Origin: JARRQJ01 sp037381915
GTDB lineage: Bacteria > Pseudomonadota > Gammaproteobacteria > DRLM01
Assembly (NCBI GenBank): GCA_037381915.1
Contig: JARRQJ010000011.1
Coordinates: 1 to 64,000, forward strand
Reading direction: 5' to 3'
DNA length: 64,000 bases
Part shown: positions 43,516-52,882 of the stretch, piece after piece
Layout: every line of letters starts with the position of its first letter
Position numbering within the stretch: position 1 is the first letter of the stretch
The notes under the pieces: generated by a model
The model's database searches: none
Told to the model about the DNA's origin: nothing
What the model saw: the letters and a program-made list of their open reading frames with translations, nothing else
Made by a program: the position numbers and the translations under genes

Positions 43516-43731
43516 TTATTCGGGTGATTGCGCCTCGCGACGCTTGCGCTGATAGTCCGCATAGCTTTCGCGTGCCGGGCATTTGCCGGACAGGTCCCGC
43601 GTGCATTCCTGCTCGCGCATGTTCTGCAGCGTCTCGAACGCCATCCGTTTGGCGGTCTCGCTGGAGCAGCCTTGTATGCTCACGATGATTACTGCAGTCA
43701 ATGTAGTGATAGTGAAGGGCTTCAACACCAT
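43516..43731 (-). CDS. Small lipoprotein of unknown function
   Basis: This 71-residue protein begins with a hydrophobic signal ending in the lipobox-like SIQGC (Cys about residue 21), so it is likely lipid-anchored. The mature part of about 50 residues is charged, has two further Cys (EQECTRDLSGKCPA) that could form a disulfide, and ends in a Lys/Arg/Glu helix. AAGGGG lies 7 nt ahead of the ATG at 43731. It follows the four-gene membrane operon by 61 nt and may be co-transcribed. No family is recognised. Confidence 0.65.
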   Translation of the reverse strand: MVLKPFTITTLTAVIIVSIQGCSSETAKRMAFETLQNMREQECTRDLSGKCPARESYADYQRKRREAQSPE

Positions 43732-43791
43732 ACTTTCGCCCCTTGAAGGCAATACCCGGCCTTCGGTATGCCTTGCCATATCGGCGCCTCC

Positions 43792-45252
43792 TTAATAGGT
43801 GGTGGGTTTCGGCCAGACAATGGGTTTATAGCCCACACAATGGCGTGCATAAAGGGTACGCAGGGTGTTGCCGTCCGGCGTGACGGCTTGCACGGGCGGC
43901 AGCGGTGTACATGTGGCGAACGCCCGCGCCAGTTCGGCGGGGGCGCCCGGGGACGGGCTTACCCATAAACCGTCATGCCCCGCTTCCCGGTTTATGCTGG
44001 GCCAGAGGTCGTGTTGGTTGAAGCGCCGCCCGGTGCTGCCCGCCACGTACACCGGCAGTCGATGTGGCCAGTAGAACGCCACCTCGGCGGCGATTTTGTA
44101 GTTGGGCGTGAGGATGAAATCCACGGACGGCGTCTCACGGCTCAGCGCCGCGACGGGACCGCGCCATGCCTTGGTATCCTTGAAGGGATCCTGGCGGTTG
44201 GTAAAGCCAAAGTCGTACAGGAAATAGATGAGCGTCATCGCCGCCAGGGAAAAACCGAAACCGGCGAACAGGGTGCGCCGCTTCCAGCGCGGCAGCAGGT
44301 GGACGTGGCCGGCGAACAAAATGACCAGGCCGATATAACTGGGCGCCGGCCAATTTACCTCGACCTTGGCGGTCAGGGCCTTGAGAAAGAAAAAGGCGAT
44401 CCATCCGAGCGACAGTCCCCACAACAGGCGTTGCCCCGCCGGCGCAGGGCGATGGCGCAACACGCTGAAGGCCACCAGCACCACCAAGGGCGAAAGCACC
44501 ATGGTCTGTCCGGCCAGGAAATACAGCCCGCGGCCCAGGGACCAGTGGATGTGGCCGAAATGGCCTTGCTCGTGGTGGAACATGACCCAGCCGTGCTCGG
44601 CGTTCCACCACAGCAGCGGGCTCATGAGCAGGGCCATGATCAGCAGACCGATCCAGAGCTGGTGAGATTTGAGATGGTGGTGCCAGCGGCGATTGAGCAA
44701 CACCGCAATACCCAGGCCCGCCGGCAGCAGGCCGATACTGAGTTTGGTAAGTGTGCCGATGCCCACCGCCACGCCCGCCTCGTACCAACTGGCGGGACGA
44801 TCGTTTGTCAAGGCACGATAGGCGGCCCACAGTCCCCAGGTCCAGCACAGGAACAGCCAGATATCGGTGGTCATCACCAGGCCGAGGGTAAAGTACTCTG
44901 GGGTGAACAGGAAAATGATGACCGCCCACCACGCGGCGCGGCGGGTGCCCCACACGTCCCGGGCGAAGGCGAAGACCAGGAACAATAAGCCGCAATGGGC
45001 GAGCCAGGCGGGCAAGCGCACCTGCCACGCGCCGTGGCCGAACAGCCCTTCGGACAGGGCGATGAGCCAGGCGATCAGCGGTCCCTTGGAATAATAGCTC
45101 CAGTCCAGCCGCCGCGACCATTCCCAGTACTGGGCTTCGTCGTAATGAAGATCGACGCCGGCGGCATGCACCAGCCACGCCTTGACGGCAAGGAGGATGA
45201 CGCTGAGCGCCGCCAGCAGCAGCCAATCGTTGCGGCGCCCGCTATCGCTCAC
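43792..45252 (-). CDS. GT39-family membrane glycosyltransferase (ArnT-like)
   Basis: This 486-residue protein has a dozen hydrophobic helices and the GT39/ArnT-type entrance VDLHYDEAQYWEWSRRLDWS with its acidic DE pair, then a periplasmic C-terminal domain (about residues 350-486). Such enzymes take a sugar from a polyprenyl-phosphate carrier and attach it to lipid A, protein or another glycan outside the membrane. The preceding gene encodes a GT2 enzyme that typically makes the polyprenyl-phosphate sugar. The two genes overlap by 4 nt (ATGA). The acceptor is unknown. Confidence 0.88.
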   Translation of the reverse strand: MSDSGRRNDWLLLAALSVILLAVKAWLVHAAGVDLHYDEAQYWEWSRRLDWSYYSKGPLIAWLIALSEGLFGHGAWQVRLPAWLAHCGLLFLVFAFARDVWGTRRAAWWAVIIFLFTPEYFTLGLVMTTDIWLFLCWTWGLWAAYRALTNDRPASWYEAGVAVGIGTLTKLSIGLLPAGLGIAVLLNRRWHHHLKSHQLWIGLLIMALLMSPLLWWNAEHGWVMFHHEQGHFGHIHWSLGRGLYFLAGQTMVLSPLVVLVAFSVLRHRPAPAGQRLLWGLSLGWIAFFFLKALTAKVEVNWPAPSYIGLVILFAGHVHLLPRWKRRTLFAGFGFSLAAMTLIYFLYDFGFTNRQDPFKDTKAWRGPVAALSRETPSVDFILTPNYKIAAEVAFYWPHRLPVYVAGSTGRRFNQHDLWPSINREAGHDGLWVSPSPGAPAELARAFATCTPLPPVQAVTPDGNTLRTLYARHCVGYKPIVWPKPTTY

Positions 45253-46265
45253 TCGGGATATTTCCAGTCCGCCTCGCCGGCGTGGGCATCGTCGTGGCTT
45301 TCGCGGATGACGTAGGAGCGCGTCTGGCTGGACTCAAAATAGGTGCGGGTCATCATCTCGCTCAACACGCCGGTGGTGAGAAACTGCACTGACATGACGA
45401 CCAGCAACACACTCACCAACAGCAGTGGCCGGGTGCCGATGTCTTCGCCGAAGATGATCTTCACGAAAGCGAGATAGGCCAGTCCCGCCGCACCGAGGCC
45501 GCCGAAGATCAGACCGATTCTGCCGAAGAAGTGGCCGGGCCGGCTACGAAAGCGCATGAAGAAATACACGGCCAACAGGTCGAGGATGACGCGGAAGGTC
45601 CGTCCCAAGCCGTACTTGGATTGGCCGTATTGCCGCGCATGGTGGCGCACCACTTCTTCCTTGATGCGGCTGGGCGCGGTATTGGCCGCCATCCACGCCG
45701 GGATGAAGCGGTGCATCTCCCCGTAGAGGCGCACGCTCTTGATGATGGCGGCGCGGAACACCTTCAGGCTGCACCCGTAGTCGTGAAGTTCCACCTGGGT
45801 GATGCGGCCGATGAGGCGGTTGGCGATACGCGACGGGATCTTGCGCATCATGGTGTCCTGGCGATCCTTGCGCCAGCCCGCCACCAGGTCCAGGTCCTCT
45901 TCCAGCAGGCGTTTCACCATGCGCGGGATGTCGACAGGGTCGTTTTGCATGTCGCCGTCCATGGTGGCGATGACGTTGCCGCGGGCGGCGTCGATACCCG
46001 CTTGCATGGCGGCGGTCTGGCCGAAGTTGCGCTGGAGGGTGATGATACGGACATGCTTGCCCCATTGCTGGGCGTTGTTCTGCATCTGACGTTCTGTGTC
46101 GTCGGCACTGCCGTCGTTCACCAACACCAGTTCCCAGGGATGGTGGTAATCCGCCAAGGCCTCGTGCAGTTGTGTGACAAAGGGCGTCACGCTCTCTTGC
46201 TCGTTGTACATGGGAACGACGACGGAGAGGCGGTGGGCTTGGTCGGTTTGTTCAATTTTGGTCAT
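45249..46265 (-). CDS. GT2 polyprenyl-phosphate glycosyltransferase
   Basis: This 338-residue protein has a cytoplasmic GT-A domain (LSVVVPMYNEQESVTPFV, VLVNDGSADDTE, and the metal-binding ATMDGDMQNDP) and two C-terminal membrane helices (about residues 235-300), the architecture of ArnC, GtrB and dolichol-phosphate mannosyltransferase relatives. It probably links a sugar nucleotide to undecaprenyl phosphate for the GT39 enzyme encoded next. It overlaps the upstream PAP2 gene by 14 nt and the GT39 gene by 4 nt. Confidence 0.9.
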   Translation of the reverse strand: MTKIEQTDQAHRLSVVVPMYNEQESVTPFVTQLHEALADYHHPWELVLVNDGSADDTERQMQNNAQQWGKHVRIITLQRNFGQTAAMQAGIDAARGNVIATMDGDMQNDPVDIPRMVKRLLEEDLDLVAGWRKDRQDTMMRKIPSRIANRLIGRITQVELHDYGCSLKVFRAAIIKSVRLYGEMHRFIPAWMAANTAPSRIKEEVVRHHARQYGQSKYGLGRTFRVILDLLAVYFFMRFRSRPGHFFGRIGLIFGGLGAAGLAYLAFVKIIFGEDIGTRPLLLVSVLLVVMSVQFLTTGVLSEMMTRTYFESSQTRSYVIRESHDDAHAGEADWKYPE

Positions 46266-46851
46266 TATTGGGATTCTCTGCCGCGCCTTGATCGCGGAAC
46301 CGTTGCATAAAAGGTAGATATTTTAACCCGAGCCAGGCGGCGATGAGTCCCCACGCGCTACCCAAAAGCCCTCCCACCGCGATCTGGCTGGGATAGTGTT
46401 TGGCCAAATACACCCGTGACAAGGCCACCAACGCCGCTAAGGTAAATAGGGTGACGCTCCACGCCCGCCGCCTCAGCACCAGGCTCAAAAAGGCGGCGAC
46501 GGTGAAACCGTTGAGGGCGTGGTTGGAAGGCATGCCGGTCAAGCTGGCGCCGCAGGCTTGGCCGGGGGCGTAGTGGAGCTGGCGCACCTGCGCCGCTAAG
46601 GTGTAACAGGGGCGGTGTTGAGCGAACACGTGCTTGAGGTTATTGCCCATGAAATCGCCCAGTCCCGCCACCAGCAGCATCACCACCCACAGTTGCACCC
46701 CCGCCTTGCGCCAGCGCCAGAATAAGACCAGCAGCAGCACCACCGCCAGCGGCAAGGCGAAACCCCGCTGCGACGACAGGGTGTCGAAAAAGATATCCAA
46801 GGCATGATTGGCCCAGCTGTGATTGATCCACAGCAGCAGTGCCTCATCCAT
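46252..46851 (-). CDS. PAP2-family membrane phosphatase
   Basis: This 199-residue protein has about five membrane helices and the three PAP2 phosphatase motifs: KHVFAQHRP, MPSNHALNG and SRVYLAKHYPSQIAVG. It may dephosphorylate undecaprenyl diphosphate or a lipid phosphate. In this operon it could recycle the lipid carrier used by the two glycosyltransferases or prepare a lipid acceptor. The N of PSNH replaces the more common G. It overlaps both neighbours (8 and 14 nt). Confidence 0.88.
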   Translation of the reverse strand: MDEALLLWINHSWANHALDIFFDTLSSQRGFALPLAVVLLLVLFWRWRKAGVQLWVVMLLVAGLGDFMGNNLKHVFAQHRPCYTLAAQVRQLHYAPGQACGASLTGMPSNHALNGFTVAAFLSLVLRRRAWSVTLFTLAALVALSRVYLAKHYPSQIAVGGLLGSAWGLIAAWLGLKYLPFMQRFRDQGAAENPNNDQN

Positions 46852-47755
46852 GTCGCCGTCCCCCGATGAACACGCTGATGGCGCCGCCTGCCAGGGTGGT
46901 GCCCAGCAGGAACAGGTGCAGGTTCACGGCCGCCCCCAAGGCCGCCTGCGCCGCGACCCCGTAAGGTAACAGACCCGCCACGACCCCGGCCTCGTAGGTG
47001 CCGGCGCCGGCCACACCGTGCACCGGTAGGACGCTGGTTAGGTCACCAGCGATGGCCCCCATCCAGGCGGCGGGCACGGAAACGGGGACAAACAGCCGCA
47101 ACACCCAGACGAAGGCCCCCAATTTGACCAGCCAATTGAGGACGGTCCAGCCCCAGGCGCGCCAGAAGGCCTCCGGCGCATGGGGCAGTCCTTGCAGCAC
47201 CTTGCTCAGCCAGCGATAGGCGCGCTGGTGATGGCGTGCCTGCAACGCATGACGCCAGCGCGCGCTGAAGTGAAAGCTCAGCCAGGGCAGGGGCAACCAC
47301 AGGGCGAGGACGACGGCGGTGAGGGGCCACGACCAGGCGGTGCTGTGGATTGCCAAGACCCCGAAGATCGCCAACGTATGGAGGTCCAGCAGCCGGAACC
47401 ATAGCAACGCGGGCATGGAGCGCAGGGCAGGCACGGCGAAGTAGCGGCTCATCAGGACCGGGAAACTCAATTCGCCGGTACGCATCGGCAGCAGATTGTT
47501 GAGCAGATTATGTTGCAGCATGACTTTGATGCATAAGCTAAAGCGCCCCCCCATCTCGGCGCGGAAATAGTCGTAGAAGCGTACGGCCCGCAGCCAATAA
47601 CTTCCGAGGATCAGCACGGCCGCCACGGCGACCTCCCCGAGGGGCACGTGGGTCCAAGGCGTCAGCAGTTTGCGCCAGCCGAAATAGACCTGGACGAAGG
47701 CGACAAAACCCGCCAGGATCCCCACCCCGAGCAGGGGCCGCCACATGGATTTCAA
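46844..47755 (-). CDS. Lysylphosphatidylglycerol synthetase/UPF0104-type membrane protein
   Basis: This 303-residue protein has seven to eight hydrophobic helices and resembles the membrane (flippase-like) domain of the LPG synthetase family (AglD2/UPF0104 group), with no aminoacyl-transfer domain. Typical features are the charged FYDYFRAEMGGRFSLCIKVM segment, MRTGELSFPVLMSRYF and LTSVLPVHGVAGAGTYEAG. Such stand-alone proteins often accompany glycosyltransferases and may flip lipid-linked sugars. It is the first gene of the four-gene overlapping operon. Confidence 0.85.
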   Translation of the reverse strand: MKSMWRPLLGVGILAGFVAFVQVYFGWRKLLTPWTHVPLGEVAVAAVLILGSYWLRAVRFYDYFRAEMGGRFSLCIKVMLQHNLLNNLLPMRTGELSFPVLMSRYFAVPALRSMPALLWFRLLDLHTLAIFGVLAIHSTAWSWPLTAVVLALWLPLPWLSFHFSARWRHALQARHHQRAYRWLSKVLQGLPHAPEAFWRAWGWTVLNWLVKLGAFVWVLRLFVPVSVPAAWMGAIAGDLTSVLPVHGVAGAGTYEAGVVAGLLPYGVAAQAALGAAVNLHLFLLGTTLAGGAISVFIGGRRHG

Positions 47756-48012
47756 GGATACTCCCGCGTCAAAGGAAGGGTTTTATATATAGTCGAATCC
47801 AAAATCAGTCCCTATTACCGGTCCTATAGGCCGCTGTCCCTCGCCCCGAAGCGACCGTGCTTTATTTTGCCAGGTTAAAGCGGGATAATAACTCTTTATT
47901 TATTAACTTACCGTCAGGCGTCTCCTCCCGGCGAGACACAGCGGGGATTCCCCATTCTGTTAATTTGGTTATCAGGCGACAGGCTTTTTATCACAACTTG
48001 AGGGAAGGGCTT

Positions 48013-49020
48013 ATGAGCACGGGCACCACGATTACCCAATTCATCATAGAAGAACAGCGGCGCATTCCTGGCGCCACCGGTGAGTTTACCTTATTGCTTA
48101 ACGATATCGTCACCGCGACCAAGGTCATCGCCAACGCCGTCAACAAGGGCGCCCTGGCCGGGGTGCTGGGCGCAGCCGGCACCGAAAACGTCCAAGGCGA
48201 GGATCAGAAGAAGCTTGACGTGATCTCCAACGACATCATGATTAATTCCACCAGCTGGTCGGGTCACCTGGCGGCCATGGCCTCGGAGGAAATGGAGGAG
48301 ATCCTGCCCATCCCCGCCATGTACCCCAAGGGCAAATATCTGCTGCTGTTCGATCCTCTGGACGGTTCGTCCAACATCGACGTCAATATCTCTGTGGGCA
48401 CGATCTTTTCCATCCTCAAGGCGCCGGAAGGCAAGACCGACGTCACCACCGAAGACTTCCTGCAAGCCGGCACCCAGCAGGTGTGTGCCGGTTACGCCTT
48501 GTACGGACCCTCCACCATGATGGTGCTGACCACCGGCAATGGCGTGCACGGCTTCACTCTGGACCGCAATGTGGGCGAATATTACCTGACCCATCCAGAG
48601 ATCACTATTCCGGAGGACACCAAGGAGTTCGCCATCAACGCCTCCAACAGCCGTTTCTGGGAAAAGCCGGTGCAGCGCTACATCGAAGAGTGTCTCCAGG
48701 GCAAGGAAGGTCCGCGCGGCAAAGACTTCAACATGCGCTGGGTGGCCTCCATGGTCGCCGAGGTGCACCGCATCCTCACCCGCGGCGGGATCTTCATGTA
48801 TCCCATCGACAGCAAGATCCGGGACAAGGGCGGCAAGCTGCGCCTGATGTACGAAGCCAACCCCATGTCCTTTATCGTCGAACAGGCCGGCGGCCTCAGC
48901 TCCACCGGCCGCGAGCGTATCATGGGCATCCAGCCCGAAAGACTGCACCAGCGCGTGCCGGTGATCCTGGGCTCCAAGAACGAAGTGGATCAAGCCGTCT
49001 CTTATCACAATGAGATGTGA
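48013..49020 (+). CDS. fbp: Fructose-1,6-bisphosphatase, class I
   Basis: This 335-residue enzyme removes a phosphate from fructose-1,6-bisphosphate in gluconeogenesis (and in the Calvin cycle in autotrophs). The metal-binding motif LLLFDPLDGSSNIDVN, the ISVGTIFSI segment and the GKLRLMYEANPMSFIVEQAG substrate site are present. The start at 48013 has an AAGGG-type ribosome site and gives the family N-terminus; an open frame back to 47857 is unlikely to be translated. A strong terminator follows at 49043-49080. Confidence 0.97.
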   Translation: MSTGTTITQFIIEEQRRIPGATGEFTLLLNDIVTATKVIANAVNKGALAGVLGAAGTENVQGEDQKKLDVISNDIMINSTSWSGHLAAMASEEMEEILPIPAMYPKGKYLLLFDPLDGSSNIDVNISVGTIFSILKAPEGKTDVTTEDFLQAGTQQVCAGYALYGPSTMMVLTTGNGVHGFTLDRNVGEYYLTHPEITIPEDTKEFAINASNSRFWEKPVQRYIEECLQGKEGPRGKDFNMRWVASMVAEVHRILTRGGIFMYPIDSKIRDKGGKLRLMYEANPMSFIVEQAGGLSSTGRERIMGIQPERLHQRVPVILGSKNEVDQAVSYHNEM

Positions 49021-49042
49021 TTGATGTGATTTAATGCCCGTG

Positions 49043-49080
49043 CAAGGCCCGCCCGCAACCGCCGGCGGGCCTTGTTTTTT
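49043..49080 (+). terminator. Strong terminator after fbp
   Basis: CAAGGCCCGCC (49043-49053) and GGCGGGCCTTG (49064-49074) form a perfect 11-bp GC-rich stem with a 10-nt loop, followed by six T residues. It lies 23 nt after the fbp stop codon. Confidence 0.92.
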
Positions 49081-49329
49081 GCCGCCCCGGCGAGAAGGCC
49101 GTTCGCTCGTCGCTCGAACTGGTGCGCCTGTCCCTCCACGGATTTAGGCCCTCTAAGTCCGCCGCAGCGTACGGCACAGCCTGCGAACCCGGCCCGGTTT
49201 TGCTCCCCCGCCCATGGCTAAAGCCTTGTTCTGATTGACCGCTAAAGAATGAGTATGCATCTGGGTGTGGGATAGGCAATGCCGGCAAACCAGCAATCCG
49301 GCCAGTCGACATAACGACAGGGATAGCAG
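49081..49329. other. Spacer ahead of the VWA gene
   Basis: No gene is seen. The stretch should contain the promoter for the VWA/coiled-coil gene pair, but no strong -35/-10 pair stands out. Confidence 0.35.
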
Positions 49330-51282
49330 ATGACAATGTGGCGGCACTTTCACTTCCGCGCCACAGTGACGCTTTTGGTATTGATTGGGCAGGCGGCGTT
49401 TAGCGCCACGGCGTGGGCCGCGGAGCCGGTGCCTGACGTCCGTATCCTGATCGATATTTCCGGGAGCATGAAGCATAACGACCCGCACAACCTGCGGGCG
49501 CCGGCCCTGCGCCTGTTGACCGGTTTGTTGCCCAAGGGGACACGGGCCGGAGTGTGGACCTACGGCCAGTACATCAACATGCTGGTGCCGCTCGGCGAAG
49601 TCAACGCCGCCTGGAAAAAACAGGCGGAACAGGCCGCGGCAAAGATCAACTCGTTCGGCCTGTTCACCAATATCGAAGACGCCATGCGGCGCGCGACCGC
49701 TGACTGGCGTGAACCGGATAAGCACAGCCGGCGCAGCCTGATCATGCTGACCGACGGTTTGGTGGATGTGTCCAAGGATCCCAGCCTCGACGCCGCTTCA
49801 CGGGATCGCATCATCAACAAGATTCTGCCGCGCCTGCGCGCTGCCAAGGTGAAAATCAATACCATCGCCTTGTCCGGCGAAGCGGATCATGAATTACTGC
49901 AGCAACTCGCTTCCGCCACCGACGGCTGGTTTGAGGAGGTGGACAATGCTGACCGATTGCAGCGCATTTTCCTGCATATGTTCGAGAAGGCCACTCAGCC
50001 CGATACCCTGCCCCTGGAGGGCAACAGCGTACAGGTGGACAACAGCATCGAAGAGATTACCTTTCTGGTGTTCCGCGACCGGCAAGGCAGGCCGACTCAG
50101 CTGATGGAACCGAATCACCAACAATTCGGCAAGGAGAACGCGCCGAAGCAGGTGCGCTGGCATCACGACACCGGCTATGACTTGATCACCATTACCAAGC
50201 CCCGACCGGGCGAATGGCATATCCTCGGACCGATAGATGCGGACAACCGGGTAATGGTGGTGACGAACCTCAAGGTGCACGCCACCCAGTTACCCAATAA
50301 TCTCGGCGTGGACGACACCCCCTTTTATTTCGCGCAATTGCTGCAGAAAGGAAAATTAATCCGGCGCAAGGATTTCCTCGATTTCGTGCATATCACCTTA
50401 CGCGATCAGCTTGAAGGCGGTCGGCACAGGGAGTGGCAATTGCATGACGACGGCGAGGGCGCGGATATGGCGGCGGGTGACGGGACTTTCAGTAATAAGC
50501 TGGCCGCATCCATGAAGGCGGGCCGCCACGAATTGACACTGCTGGTGGACGGCACCACCTTCCAGCGCGAACAGCGGCAAATCATCAATGTCTACGCGCA
50601 ACCAGTGCAGGCCAGCGTAAGGTCGGATCCCGATCAAAGCGGTCACTTCGTGCTCTCCGTCATACCTTACGCGGGATTGATCGATGCGGATAGCATGCAG
50701 GTGACCGCCGTCGTCACCGATAATGACGGGACTTCCAGGAATATTACCCTAGCGCGTACCGGTCCCGCCGAATGGCGTTCGGAGCTGAAGGATTTCAACG
50801 ATCCCGCCGGTTATCAAGCAGTATTCCACGTTACGGGGACCCGTCCCGGCGGCAAGCCGATCTCGACCCAGCTGGGAGCGTTCAAATTCAACGTCAGCGG
50901 CGTGGCCCCTCCCGCCCGCGTCGCCGCCCCGGCGCCGTCCGCTTCGCAACGCGAATCTAAATCTGCCCCGGCGGCGCCACCGGATTCGGAGGCCACGGCG
51001 GATGGCGGGCATGCCGCGAATGCCAAGACGCCCGCTTCCGCCCCGGATGCGGCTCCCGCTGCGCAGGAAGTTCACAGCGACGCTGTGGGCGTGAATTGGT
51101 ATCTGGTCATCGGGCAGGTTGTTTTGATTAACGGCCTGTTGATCGGCGGGGGATTCTTCGTCTATCGACGCTGGTGGCGTTCCGACGAACAAGCCGGAAA
51201 CATAGGTTTACTGGATGATGATGCCTCGCCAGGGGAACAGCAACCGCTGGCCTCGATTTTGGAAGAGACCAAGGCACGATGA
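49330..51282 (+). CDS. Membrane-anchored von Willebrand factor A protein
   Basis: This 650-residue protein has a signal peptide (cleavage near AWA, residue 30), and a VWA domain (about residues 36-215) with an intact MIDAS metal site (DISGS at 42-46 and the LTDGLVD aspartate). The middle contains beta-sandwich repeats (about 240-540, including DDGEGADMAAGDGTFS, as in extracellular adhesion or chaperone-like proteins), then an Ala/Pro-rich linker, one membrane helix (about 585-610) and a short cytoplasmic tail. The VWA head therefore faces the periplasm. The next gene overlaps by 4 nt (ATGA), so the two products probably work together. The ligand is unknown and no MoxR gene is adjacent. Confidence 0.88.
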   Translation: MTMWRHFHFRATVTLLVLIGQAAFSATAWAAEPVPDVRILIDISGSMKHNDPHNLRAPALRLLTGLLPKGTRAGVWTYGQYINMLVPLGEVNAAWKKQAEQAAAKINSFGLFTNIEDAMRRATADWREPDKHSRRSLIMLTDGLVDVSKDPSLDAASRDRIINKILPRLRAAKVKINTIALSGEADHELLQQLASATDGWFEEVDNADRLQRIFLHMFEKATQPDTLPLEGNSVQVDNSIEEITFLVFRDRQGRPTQLMEPNHQQFGKENAPKQVRWHHDTGYDLITITKPRPGEWHILGPIDADNRVMVVTNLKVHATQLPNNLGVDDTPFYFAQLLQKGKLIRRKDFLDFVHITLRDQLEGGRHREWQLHDDGEGADMAAGDGTFSNKLAASMKAGRHELTLLVDGTTFQREQRQIINVYAQPVQASVRSDPDQSGHFVLSVIPYAGLIDADSMQVTAVVTDNDGTSRNITLARTGPAEWRSELKDFNDPAGYQAVFHVTGTRPGGKPISTQLGAFKFNVSGVAPPARVAAPAPSASQRESKSAPAAPPDSEATADGGHAANAKTPASAPDAAPAAQEVHSDAVGVNWYLVIGQVVLINGLLIGGGFFVYRRWWRSDEQAGNIGLLDDDASPGEQQPLASILEETKAR

Positions 51283-52229
51283 TGACCCTGACAATCGTTC
51301 TGGCGGAGATTACCGCCGTGCTGCTCGCAGTGGTGATCGTGATCAGCGTCAAGGCGGTGCAGAGGCGCCGGCGCGATCAGGATGCGGTCAATACCCTGGT
51401 TATCAGCGTTAAGGCGAATCAACCGGCGCGGGTGGAAAAATTGGCGGGTATGCTGAAAGACAACAGCCACCTCAGCGAAGACGAAGCGCTTGATAAGGCC
51501 AATGAGCTTATTAAAAAGCAGAACAAATTTTATCAGGACGCCATCGATTTATACTTCACGCGTAACAACGAAATCTTAAGCAAGCTGGACAATCGTCTCG
51601 AGAATTTATTGGATCCGGATCAGGGCTTGTTAAAGATTTCGACCGAAGCGAACGCCGCGGTAGCCGCGGAAGCAATGGCGCAGTTGTCGAAAGACATCGC
51701 CGCCTTGAGCAAGAAGCTCGAGGAACTGCGTAGCGAAAACGCCAGCCTGAGCGACCAGTTGAAGGCGGCCGAGAACGAGCTCGATCAACTGGGGCGTGAG
51801 TATGTCTCGGCATTTAACAAACCCAAAGTGAATAAGGCCAAGAGCGAGAAGAAGGTGCAAGCCGAGACCGCCGATGATCAGCAAACGGAGGCGGTCGAAG
51901 CCGAACCGACAGTAAGCGAAGACACGGCATCCCCCACAAGCGGAGCTGGGGCGGCGACGGAAGCGGCGAAGCTTGGCGAAGGCGTGGAAGTCATGGAGAC
52001 TCTCGACGAGGAGTCGCGTTCGGAGAAATCCGCGAGCCCGGAAACACGAGAGCCCGCGCCTACCCCAGCGGGCGTCGCAGGAAAAGCGGATGAGAAATCA
52101 AATCCCAAGACTTCGCTCATGGACGATAACGACGAGGAGAATTTGTTTGCCGATTTGGGATTGGACGAATTGATCGGGCAACAACCCGGACAACAGGCGG
52201 AAGGCGGGCAGCCGCAGGGGAAGAAGTGA
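51279..52229 (+). CDS. Coiled-coil membrane protein coupled to the VWA gene
   Basis: This 316-residue protein has one N-terminal membrane helix (about residues 3-23), a basic stop-transfer segment (RRRRD), then a long coiled coil (about 120-185, KLEELRSENASLSDQLKAAE). The C-terminal half is acidic and low in complexity (many Glu, Ala, Ser, Thr, Pro) and ends in NLFADLGLDELIG followed by a Gln/Gly-rich tail. By topology the bulk lies in the cytoplasm. I do not recognise a family. The ATGA overlap with the VWA gene suggests a complex spanning the inner membrane. Confidence 0.75.
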   Translation: MMTLTIVLAEITAVLLAVVIVISVKAVQRRRRDQDAVNTLVISVKANQPARVEKLAGMLKDNSHLSEDEALDKANELIKKQNKFYQDAIDLYFTRNNEILSKLDNRLENLLDPDQGLLKISTEANAAVAAEAMAQLSKDIAALSKKLEELRSENASLSDQLKAAENELDQLGREYVSAFNKPKVNKAKSEKKVQAETADDQQTEAVEAEPTVSEDTASPTSGAGAATEAAKLGEGVEVMETLDEESRSEKSASPETREPAPTPAGVAGKADEKSNPKTSLMDDNDEENLFADLGLDELIGQQPGQQAEGGQPQGKK

Positions 52230-52290
52230 CCGGATCATTCAGTATATTGCCATATAAAAATTTTATCGTTTATTACTTTAATTAAGCGCC

Positions 52291-52320
52291 TTTACTATTC
52301 AATCCGGTTTCATGTATAAA
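52291..52320 (+). promoter_or_regulatory. Weak promoter candidate
   Basis: TTTACT (52291-52296) and TATAAA (52315-52320) are separated by 18 bp in an AT-rich stretch, 47 nt ahead of the next gene. It matches consensus only partly. Confidence 0.3.
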
Positions 52321-52366
52321 ATTTGCATCATGAGATAAAACAGTCTAGAAGGTGGGAGAAAGACGC

Positions 52367-52669
52367 ATGTCTGATGCTGCTGAGCGACCGCTGGCTTCGG
52401 AAGAAACCGAGAATCGGGTCAAGGAGACATTCCCCGTTGATATGCTTCCCGAAGAATTTGCCGCGCGAGACGGCTACGGATGGCTGGATTTTCCGTTTGG
52501 CCGCTATCGTTACCGCGATTCCGCACTGGATGCCTGGATTCAGGCCGTAAAAGAAATTCTGCAGACGCCTGAAAAACTTCGCCAATGCCAGGCTAGATAT
52601 CTCACCCCGGCGGAGATGCAGCTGATTGCCAAGTATATGCAGGATGACCGTGATTCCCTTGACGACTGA
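52367..52669 (+). CDS. 100-residue protein of unknown function
   Basis: This soluble protein has an acidic N-terminus and a central aromatic stretch GYGWLDFPFGRYRYRDSALDA, and ends in a helical region with an acidic tail (YMQDDRDSLDD). There is no signal peptide or membrane helix. GGAG lies 8 nt ahead of the ATG at 52367, which I prefer over an in-frame codon at 52352. No family is recognised. It stands alone between the VWA pair and the PPIase gene, with an AT-rich leader. Confidence 0.65.
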   Translation: MSDAAERPLASEETENRVKETFPVDMLPEEFAARDGYGWLDFPFGRYRYRDSALDAWIQAVKEILQTPEKLRQCQARYLTPAEMQLIAKYMQDDRDSLDD

Positions 52670-52882
52670 GGAATTCTGCAGCGAAATGGTATCTTAGCGG
52701 CGAAAGCCGATCCGGTATTTACCCTGCTCCCGGCCTATTCCGGGAAAGGCGAAATTAGCTGTACCTTGGCATTCATTTTGTGGATACAGTCGCGGCGGCT
52801 ATACGGGGAACCGCGGCTTGGCCTCATGGGGATAAAGGCGTAGACTGCTTCGCATATCGGTTCTGACAGGAAGGATTTTGCA

